From the NCBI RefSeq assembly GCF_000243155.2, contig NC_018017.1, positions 3,844,001 through 3,908,000 of the forward strand: a stretch of 64,000 bases of DNA, given 5' to 3'. Below the pieces are notes generated by a model that saw only the letters and a program-made list of their open reading frames with translations, was not told the DNA's origin and did no database searches. A program made the translations under genes and the position numbers. Positions 57,577-64,000 of this stretch are shown piece by piece. Source of the DNA: Desulfitobacterium dehalogenans ATCC 51507 (lineage in GTDB: Bacteria; Bacillota; Desulfitobacteriia; Desulfitobacteriales; Desulfitobacteriaceae). Each line of letters begins with the position of its first letter. Position 1 is the stretch's first letter.

Positions 57577-58932
57577 TTATATTTTAACGATCTTTTCTCT
57601 GTTGTTCTCTACGTCTCTGGTGGCGTTGCGGGTGTCGACGATGAGGGCAGTTTTTTCAGCGACTCGCTCATAGTCTATAGCGCTATGGTCGGTAAGGATG
57701 AGAACGCAGTCTGCGGAAGCCAAGGCTTCGTCGGTTAGGTCAGTGTTTTCGAGATGAACTGTGGAGCCGCCGTGGGGCTCGATGACGGGGATATAGGGGT
57801 CATGGTAGGAAATATTGGCTCCATTTTTCCGAAGCAGTTCCATTATCTTAAGGGCTGGGGACTCACGGACATCATCAATGTCTTTTTTGTAGGCTACCCC
57901 GAGGATGAGGACTTTGGCATCTTTGAGACTTTTGTTTTCCTGGTTGAGGGCACGAATGACTTTATTGATGACATGGTAGGAGACTTCAACATTAATCTCT
58001 CCGGCCAGCTCAATAAAGCGGGTGTGGAAGTCGTACTCACGGGCTTTCCAGGTAAGGTAGAAGGGGTCAATGGGGATGCAGTGTCCGCCCACCCCTGGGC
58101 CGGGCCAGAAGGTTTGAATCCCAAAAGGTTTGGTTCCTGCGGCTTCCACCACTTCCCAGATGTCGATCCCCATGCGATCGCAAAGGAGCATGAGCTCATT
58201 GACTAAAGCGATGTTAACGGCACGGTAAGTATTTTCAAAGACTTTGGTGAGTTCCGCTGCGGCGGGTGAGGATACGGGAACCACGTTGACAATGGTCTGA
58301 GCATAGAAGGTATAAGCGACTTCCAGGCAGACTGGGGTCATCCCTCCTACAACTTTGGAGGTATTGTTGGTGGTAAAGCGTTTGTTCCCCGGGTCAACCC
58401 GCTCCGGGGAAAAGGCCAGGAAGAAATCCTTACCGACCTTAAGACCGCTTTTTTCGAGCATGGGTAGAATGATTTCCTCAGTGGTGCCGGGATAGGTGGT
58501 GCTTTCTAAGGTCACCAGTTGTCCGGGCTTGAGGTATTTAGCAATCTGTTCGGAAGAGGCCTGAATATAGGAGATGTCCGGATCCCGGGTAACGGTTAGA
58601 GGGGTAGGAACGCAGATGACGACAACATCGCACTCGGACAGTCTTGCGTAATCTGTGGTAGCAGTAATGGCTCCCTTCTGGGTCAGTTCCCGGAGTTCTT
58701 CGTCCTTGACATCGCCGATATAATTATCTCCAGCGTTGACTTTGGCTACGCGAGCAGGATTAATATCAAACCCGATGACTGAAAAGCCTACTTTTCCCTT
58801 TTCTACGGCTAAGGGGAGTCCTACGTAACCAAGACCGATGACACCCACCGTTGCGGAATGATCCTGGATTTTTTCTTTCAGGTTTTTTGCTAAAACATCT
58901 TCACTGGTAATAACTTCTTTCATACGCAACAT
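57577..58932 (-). CDS. UDP-N-acetylhexosamine 6-dehydrogenase (WbpA-like)
   Basis: 451 residues. VGVIGLGYVGLPLAVEKGK binds NAD; VTLESTTYPGTTEE near 160, FENTYRAVNIALVNE near 245 and C285 in GGHCIPIDPFYL (the thiohemiacetal cysteine) are intact. It turns UDP-GlcNAc into UDP-GlcNAcA by two oxidations and resembles WbpA/WecC rather than UDP-glucose dehydrogenase. GGGGG precedes the ATG. It starts the set that with the genes at 56.4, 55.2 and 44.3 kb would yield UDP-GlcNAc(3NAc)A. Confidence 0.9.
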   Translation of the reverse strand: MLRMKEVITSEDVLAKNLKEKIQDHSATVGVIGLGYVGLPLAVEKGKVGFSVIGFDINPARVAKVNAGDNYIGDVKDEELRELTQKGAITATTDYARLSECDVVVICVPTPLTVTRDPDISYIQASSEQIAKYLKPGQLVTLESTTYPGTTEEIILPMLEKSGLKVGKDFFLAFSPERVDPGNKRFTTNNTSKVVGGMTPVCLEVAYTFYAQTIVNVVPVSSPAAAELTKVFENTYRAVNIALVNELMLLCDRMGIDIWEVVEAAGTKPFGIQTFWPGPGVGGHCIPIDPFYLTWKAREYDFHTRFIELAGEINVEVSYHVINKVIRALNQENKSLKDAKVLILGVAYKKDIDDVRESPALKIMELLRKNGANISYHDPYIPVIEPHGGSTVHLENTDLTDEALASADCVLILTDHSAIDYERVAEKTALIVDTRNATRDVENNREKIVKI

Positions 58933-58946
58933 GAAATTTTTCCCCC

Positions 58947-60809
58947 TTATTGATTGGCAACTGCCTTGGAAGCTTGTTTTTTGAATGTAGGCACGATGGC
59001 TTGTAACTGTCCGATAACTTCTTCCCGGGTGAGATAGGAGCCCCGCTCACGGATGAGGTGAATGAGTTCCTCAAGCTGCGAAACATTAATGTTATTGGGT
59101 TTAGCCACAAAAATCCGTTTATGTTTCGTCGCTGAAGTCCCTTCTTCTGCGGTAAGGAGTTCTTCAAAGAGTTTCTCACCAGGGCGCATCCCTGTGAATT
59201 TAATTTTGATATCAACTTCCGGCTCAAACCCCGAGAGACGGATGAGATCTCGGGCAAGATCCAGAATTTTAACCGGTTGACCCATATCAAGAATAAAGAT
59301 CTCTCCCCCTTGAGCCATGGAACCGGCTTGAATCACCAGCTGGGAAGCTTCAGGGATGGTCATAAAATAGCGAACCATATCGGGATGGGTTACTGTGACC
59401 GGCCCCCCTTTGGCAATCTGACGCTTAAAGGTGGGAATAACGCTTCCCCGGCTGCCCAGCACATTACCAAAGCGTACCGCAACGTACTTCGTGTCGGAAC
59501 GCCTGTCCATGCTCTGTATCACCATCTCTGCCACCCGCTTGGTAGCCCCCATAATGCTGGTGGGATTGACCGCTTTATCGGTGGAGATCAGGACGAAGGT
59601 CTTGACCTTGACGGCGTCAGCCGCCTCGGCCAGATTGCTGGTACCCATCACATTATTCTTCAGAGCCTCTTCCGGGTTCTTTTCCATGAGAGGGACATGT
59701 TTATGGGCAGCGGCGTGGAACACCACACCCGGTTTATAGCGTTGGAAGACGATATGGACCTTTTCCTGGTCCTTGATATCCAAAATCTCCGTGACTACAT
59801 CCAGACTTGGGTTTTCCGAGCGCAGCTCCTGCTCTATGTCAAAGACGCTGTTTTCTCCATGACCTACGATCACCAGTTTGGCTGGGTTGAAGCGGGTGAC
59901 CTGCCGGCAGAGTTCGGAGCCGATGGACCCGCCCCCACCGGTAATCAGGACCACTTCACCGGTGAGATAACCTGCTACATCCTCCAGGTCTACGGTAACG
60001 GGTTCACGTCCCAGTAAATCCTCCACCTGAACCTGGCGGATTTCGGTGGTATCCACCTTACCGCTGACCACGTCGAACACTCCAGGCATGATCTTTAGAT
60101 CCACACCGGTTTTTTCGCAGATTCCTACGATCTCCCGGATAATCTCCCCTGAGACCGAAGGCATGGCGATAATGATTTTATCAATATTATGGTTTTTAAC
60201 GACTCGAGGAATATCCTTGCGGGTACCCAAGACGGGAATCCCCATGAGCTGGAGTCTTTGCTTTGTGGCTGCATCGTCTATATAGCCCACAGGACGGCCT
60301 TCGCGGTAGTTTTTGTTTTTTAGCTCCCGGGCTGCCATCACTCCCGCATCCCCTGCTCCGATGATCAAGACTTGATTCTGAGAACCGGGTACATGGGGAG
60401 TAAAAATATTATCCTGAAGAATTCTCCAGATGAAGCGGGAGCCGCCGATTAAGAAGAGGGTGCTGAACCACATAAGGGCGGATACCGTATGGGGAAAACG
60501 CATGGGAGCAATAAAATACACCATGGTGACCGTCCCTGCTGTAGCGACAGTGACCGCAAAGATAATGGATAGTAGCTCCCCGATGCTGGCATACTGCCAG
60601 AGCTTGTTATATAAGCCAAAGACATAAAACACGGCTAAATAAATCAGGGTGGCTGTCCACGCAGAGTGAGTCAGTGTGAGCAGATACTCCTCAGGTATAG
60701 TTCCATCCCCATCAACAGCAAAACGAATATAAAAGCTTAAAAACGCTGCGAGGTTAACTAACACAGCGTCTATAGCCATTAGTAGTAGAGTCCTTTTGCG
60801 CAATCTCAT
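58947..60809 (-). CDS. Membrane-bound UDP-GlcNAc 4,6-dehydratase (WbpM/PglF/CapD family)
   Basis: About 620 residues: four N-terminal helices (6-110), a CoA-binding-like domain (QVLIIGAGDAGVMAARELK near 140) and the dehydratase domain. ITGGGGSIGSELCRQ and LISTDKAVNPTSIMGATKR carry the S-D-K/M-x-x-x-K active site of the large family members. It makes UDP-4-keto-6-deoxy-GlcNAc for 6-deoxy amino sugars such as QuiNAc or bacillosamine. The start is uncertain: the ATG at 60809 gives MRLRKR, and an upstream one adds 12 residues. It is the first gene of the minus-strand set, so its promoter should be just before 60810. Confidence 0.9.
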   Translation of the reverse strand: MRLRKRTLLLMAIDAVLVNLAAFLSFYIRFAVDGDGTIPEEYLLTLTHSAWTATLIYLAVFYVFGLYNKLWQYASIGELLSIIFAVTVATAGTVTMVYFIAPMRFPHTVSALMWFSTLFLIGGSRFIWRILQDNIFTPHVPGSQNQVLIIGAGDAGVMAARELKNKNYREGRPVGYIDDAATKQRLQLMGIPVLGTRKDIPRVVKNHNIDKIIIAMPSVSGEIIREIVGICEKTGVDLKIMPGVFDVVSGKVDTTEIRQVQVEDLLGREPVTVDLEDVAGYLTGEVVLITGGGGSIGSELCRQVTRFNPAKLVIVGHGENSVFDIEQELRSENPSLDVVTEILDIKDQEKVHIVFQRYKPGVVFHAAAHKHVPLMEKNPEEALKNNVMGTSNLAEAADAVKVKTFVLISTDKAVNPTSIMGATKRVAEMVIQSMDRRSDTKYVAVRFGNVLGSRGSVIPTFKRQIAKGGPVTVTHPDMVRYFMTIPEASQLVIQAGSMAQGGEIFILDMGQPVKILDLARDLIRLSGFEPEVDIKIKFTGMRPGEKLFEELLTAEEGTSATKHKRIFVAKPNNINVSQLEELIHLIRERGSYLTREEVIGQLQAIVPTFKKQASKAVANQ

Positions 60810-60972
60810 GGTAAAAATAATCCCTTCCCTGCAAACTATTTGCACCGTTCTTCAGTTTACTATAGTTTCTGCCATTTTACAACATGACATACCCCTGTCT
60901 ATGCGGGCGAGAGATTACCCCTGATATCAAGGGGTGAGTACAAGCTTCCGTAAGGCTTCCACATGGCGATTT

Positions 60973-62796
60973 TTATGGTTTTTCGAGTAGATTACCGGCT
61001 AAATAAGTATTCCCTAATAGCTCTTTAAGCTCTTCAATCCGCTCAGGGGATACTGCGCCATCTCCCCCAAAGATATACGGTTGGGCTTCTATGTTACGGG
61101 GGTGCCGGGCGATAGCATTTTTGAGTCGGGGATAATCCTCGATGGAGCTTTTGGGCAGAAGAATGACCGTGGCTTTCAGGCGGGCAGCTAAAGCAGCACC
61201 GGCTAAAGCATCCGGGAATTCCTGCCCTGTGGCAAAGCATAAGCCCTGACTTTCGGCCGCAAAAGCCTCCGTTACTGCTGCCATCGTATCATACCGGGAA
61301 TTTCCGTATAAACGAACCAGCTGTGAGGAGGAAAGACTGAGCTGCTCCTGGATTTTATCTTGAATCGATGAGTTAATAGCCCCTTCGCCCCCAATCAAGT
61401 ACACCTTTTGAGGGTTTAAGGTCCTTAGGGCTTCCAGGGTTTCCTTGGGCAGGGTCTTTCCTTCTGTAAGGAGGATGGGCATTTGTTTGATGCCGGCGAT
61501 GGAAGCAATACTGAGCGCATCGGGAAAGTTTTCTCCGGTGGCAATAGCCACCGCTTCTATTGAACCTGCCGACCGGTCCTGGGATACTTCCACTGTAGCC
61601 AGGGCAATGTCGGCCGCAGTCCCATAGCGGTTGAGTCCGCTGACCCGTATTTGTCGGTCACTGCCCCAGCCTAAGTCTTTCAGTTTGTCTGATATGCCCT
61701 GGCTCAAGGCTCCTTCTCCGCCAAGCAGGATCACTTTTTCCGGGTCTAAGGCCATGATGGTTTCTTCCACCCGGGTTTCAAGGGTTTGACTTGAAGTCAG
61801 GAGAATAGGCGCATCATAGTGAGCTGCCAAAGGAACACCGGCTAAGGCGTCGGGAAAATGGTCGGCCCGAGCCAGGACGACAGTTGCCGCTCCGGCCGGC
61901 CACCCGCTTAACGCTTGTTCAATAGCTGTATCAATCCGGTTTTCACCAGCTAAACGGATAAACTCCAGAGATTCAGGTGTTTGAGGTGGGTCGGGTACTT
62001 CTTCTTCGCCGGGGGGTTCTTCCGTATTGTCGGAATTATTAGGGTCGGTGGATTCATCGCCGGGGTTTCCTGAAGTATTGAGATCTCCGTAATGGATAGG
62101 TTCTGGGGTGGCCCAAACACTATCCTTAGCCGGAACTCCCGCAACGGGAAGCAGCTCTGTGGGAATGGGGGTAACTACCACAGGCTCGATGTATTGAGCA
62201 AAGAAACCTTCCGGCTGAGCCAGAATGCTAAAGACCTTCTCTTGATAAGTCAAGGTGCCGGGACTTGTTGCTGCGAGAGTATTGGGGTTGTTTTTGTCCG
62301 TCCAGATATTATAGGCCCAAAGGGCGAAATACCAATTCTCCAGTTTATTGCGATCCCCATCCCCGATGGTTGGAGTAAAGCGCCATTTTTCATTGAGAAG
62401 GTCGGCACCCATGCGGATATTGAACTCAAGGTCTGTTTTAAGCTTATCGATGGTTTCTTGGTCATTATCATTATAGGTTGCCACCTGCATTATCCCAATG
62501 GCGGGATGCTCCAGCCTGGAAAGTATGGGGTTACCTTCTTTATCAAATTGGCGCCAGGAGCTTTCTTTAAAGGCGATCGCTTTGAGTATAATGCTGGGAA
62601 TTTCTTTTTCCTTGGCAATGTTTTCGATGATTTGATTGATGTCCTCATAGGATGGATTGACATAGGTAGTGCTCGTTGCTTGGGATAAGCTCCCCGTGCT
62701 TTCCGTAGCAGCATAAAGAACAACAGGCTGACCAAATGTTTGAGTAGTTAATAAAGCACACATCATAACACCGGTTATGGCATAGCGTCGGATCAC
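60973..62796 (-). CDS. Lytic transglycosylase (SLT-like) with three CWB2 repeats
   Basis: About 607 residues. Signal peptide 1-30, SLT domain about 45-170 with E78 in AIAFKESSWRQF as the catalytic acid and GIMQVATYNDND downstream, then a P/E/D-rich linker (about 225-275) and three CWB2 repeats (281-590). Repeats 1 and 2 have PILLTSS and PILLTEG; the third has VILLPKS. It cleaves the MurNAc-GlcNAc bond leaving an anhydro end. GTG at 62796 has TAGGAGGA six bases upstream; the longer frame adds 60 unlikely residues and runs into the next gene. Confidence 0.92.
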   Translation of the reverse strand: MIRRYAITGVMMCALLTTQTFGQPVVLYAATESTGSLSQATSTTYVNPSYEDINQIIENIAKEKEIPSIILKAIAFKESSWRQFDKEGNPILSRLEHPAIGIMQVATYNDNDQETIDKLKTDLEFNIRMGADLLNEKWRFTPTIGDGDRNKLENWYFALWAYNIWTDKNNPNTLAATSPGTLTYQEKVFSILAQPEGFFAQYIEPVVVTPIPTELLPVAGVPAKDSVWATPEPIHYGDLNTSGNPGDESTDPNNSDNTEEPPGEEEVPDPPQTPESLEFIRLAGENRIDTAIEQALSGWPAGAATVVLARADHFPDALAGVPLAAHYDAPILLTSSQTLETRVEETIMALDPEKVILLGGEGALSQGISDKLKDLGWGSDRQIRVSGLNRYGTAADIALATVEVSQDRSAGSIEAVAIATGENFPDALSIASIAGIKQMPILLTEGKTLPKETLEALRTLNPQKVYLIGGEGAINSSIQDKIQEQLSLSSSQLVRLYGNSRYDTMAAVTEAFAAESQGLCFATGQEFPDALAGAALAARLKATVILLPKSSIEDYPRLKNAIARHPRNIEAQPYIFGGDGAVSPERIEELKELLGNTYLAGNLLEKP

Positions 62797-62879
62797 AGCG
62801 ACTCCTCCTAATTCGTGTCGATTTGTACTTATTTCAACATTTTCCCCTTGTTTCCTTCCTCGGGGCCGGAGATTCGCGG

Positions 62880-62930
62880 AAAATAATAACGCATGGTTCT
62901 GTTCAATCGGGGAACAAAACCATGCGATTA
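62880..62930 (-). terminator. Terminator after the coiled-coil gene
   Basis: Arms CGCATGGTT (62890-62898) and AACCATGCG (62918-62926), with TTATTATTTT following on the minus strand. Confidence 0.85.
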
Positions 62931-62965
62931 AATGGCATGCTTTATTATTTAAGCCTTCATACTTA

Positions 62966-63292
62966 TTATTTAGCAACTCTTACATGTGCTGTTTCTATCT
63001 GCAAACGGTCAATCTTTCCTTTAATCTCATCCAATTCGGCAAAAATTTGTTGATTGACATCCTTCTGGACTTCTCGCGCATCAAATAAGGCTTGGATCTT
63101 AACATTAGTCTTATGTTCTAACGTTAGTTTAATTTGAGTCACTTCCGACCTCAAAGTCGCTTGTCCAACTATTAAGGCCGCTACATCGCTCCTTAATTCC
63201 TCTTGCCCGTCTTTTAAGGCTGTTACATCGCTTCTTAATTCCTCTTGGCCTTTAAGCAGTTCACCTAAGATGCTTAAGATTTTCTCTTCCAA
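62966..63292 (-). CDS. Small repetitive coiled-coil protein, unknown function
   Basis: 108 residues. Three degenerate 14-residue units (GQEELRSDVTALKD, GQEELRSDVAALIV, GQATLRSEVTQIKL) make a continuous heptad coil; a second helix follows (QIFAELDEIKGKIDRLQ). No signal peptide or membrane helix. TTG start with AGGG seven bases upstream. Similar short coiled-coil proteins are common in Firmicutes genomes without known function. Confidence 0.7.
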   Translation of the reverse strand: MEEKILSILGELLKGQEELRSDVTALKDGQEELRSDVAALIVGQATLRSEVTQIKLTLEHKTNVKIQALFDAREVQKDVNQQIFAELDEIKGKIDRLQIETAHVRVAK

Positions 63293-63361
63293 CCTTAAGC
63301 CCTCCCCATCATCCTAACATTTCGTGGTCTTTCAGTTCTATTTTAGCAAATTCCTGTAACG

Positions 63362-63415
63362 AATGAAACAGACCCAGACATCGATTCCTAAATTTAGAAA
63401 TCGATGCCTGGGCTA
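63362..63415 (-). terminator. Terminator after the edge gene
   Basis: Arms CCCAGACATCGATT (63373-63386) and AATCGATGCCTGGG (63399-63412) with one mismatch pair, and a TCTGTTTCATT tail on the minus strand. Confidence 0.8.
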
Positions 63416-63444
63416 AACTCTTATTCTCTATAGGTAAGAGAGGT

Positions 63445-64000
63445 TTATGACTCTAAAACAGTCTCCCCTGTAATGAGCCAACGGGTATCTTTCTTTACCA
63501 TATTAACTCGTACCTTGACCTGATGTTTGGTGCTTTCACCTATGGCCATTTGATTGCCGATATCATAGTCATGGGCGACATAATTGTAAGTGGCTGTTAG
63601 TGTGGCGGAGGTCATCGTAGCGGTATCCACTTTTACCTCATCAAAGAGGATAGAGCTGACTTCCATCCCCACTCCTTGGACAATGAATGGTTCTGCCTGG
63701 CGAGCATGCTTTTCAAAAAGTTCTCCTGTATAAGCCTCTTCCAGTTGTTTACGGAAAGCGACCATATCCGAGGATTTCCATGCTTCAAACAATGCGGCTA
63801 CATTGAGTTTGTAGTCGGCCAGGATTTCTTGTGCTAAGTCTTCAGATACATTGTTTGAGGCAGTGCTGGGAATGGTCACCTCTTCTGACCCTGCTTCTGT
63901 GGGATCTAAGGCTTCTTCTTCCGGACTATGGGGATATAGTACATCCAATCCAGTCCGGGGAGCCCCCTCCCCTAATTCAGAAGTATACAAACCGTTCTCC
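63445..64000 (-). CDS. Unknown protein, C-terminal part, runs off the window
   Basis: The frame stays open to the window end (EN-GLYTSELGEG), so the gene starts outside. The visible part has an acidic, proline-containing linker (about 45 residues) and a compact C-terminal domain of about 125 residues: a helical start (LAQEILADYKLNVAALFEAW) and then alternating strands ending VRVNMVKKDTRWLITGETVL. That shape recalls NTF2-like or Tim44-like domains, but I do not recognise the family. Confidence 0.65.
   Translation of the reverse strand, partial: ENGLYTSELGEGAPRTGLDVLYPHSPEEEALDPTEAGSEEVTIPSTASNNVSEDLAQEILADYKLNVAALFEAWKSSDMVAFRKQLEEAYTGELFEKHARQAEPFIVQGVGMEVSSILFDEVKVDTATMTSATLTATYNYVAHDYDIGNQMAIGESTKHQVKVRVNMVKKDTRWLITGETVLES

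Noticed and set aside
59277-60017. A 246-residue plus-strand reading frame opposite the WbpM-like gene
   Set aside because: The minus strand carries intact dehydratase motifs throughout; the plus frame is a shadow.

Overview
The window looks like chromosomal DNA of a spore-forming, S-layered Firmicute of the Desulfitobacterium type (Peptococcaceae). This is inferred from seven proteins carrying triplicate cell-wall-binding type 2 (CWB2) repeats, moderate GC content, GGAGG-type ribosome sites, many TTG/GTG starts and a DUF3102 gene. No database search was possible.

Layout. 0-2.4 kb: a DUF3102 gene split by an intact IS1182-family element with 4-bp AATT target duplications. 2.4-4.6 kb: a small regulator-like gene, a VanZ-like gene, galE and a lipoprotein, all on the minus strand. 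4.9-8 kb: metK and ahcY of the activated methyl cycle, with a decayed second ahcY fragment beside them. 8-24.4 kb: a long minus-strand glycan operon with a priming sugar-phosphate transferase, an ABC exporter pair, several glycosyltransferases, two methyltransferases, a radical SAM protein and a three-gene UDP-L-FucNAc set. 24.9-43.6 kb: the surface-protein block, holding the likely S-layer protein, CWB2 proteins with Ig, FN3, LRR, amidase or GH18 domains, a remarkable O-antigen-ligase/CWB2/LRR fusion and two TolC-like proteins. 44-61 kb: a second glycan locus of Wzx/Wzy type with its own priming transferase and genes for a 2,3-diamino-uronic acid sugar. 61-64 kb: a CWB2 lytic transglycosylase and two unknown genes.

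How it fits together. In Clostridioides difficile, CWB2 repeats hold S-layer proteins to an anionic cell-wall polymer whose genes lie beside slpA. Here two complete glycan systems flank a CWB2 protein block, so the window probably encodes both the surface coat and its wall anchor. The amidase, GH18 and transglycosylase proteins would remodel peptidoglycan under that coat.

The most novel signal is in the non-coding DNA of the second glycan locus. Two families of long imperfect palindromes, called A (four copies, about 180-310 bp) and B (two copies, about 220 bp), show compensatory base changes in their stems. They form an inverted composite (B-A ... A-B) around a three-gene cassette of glycosyltransferase, flippase and polymerase. 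A candidate switching RNA leader precedes the S-layer gene.
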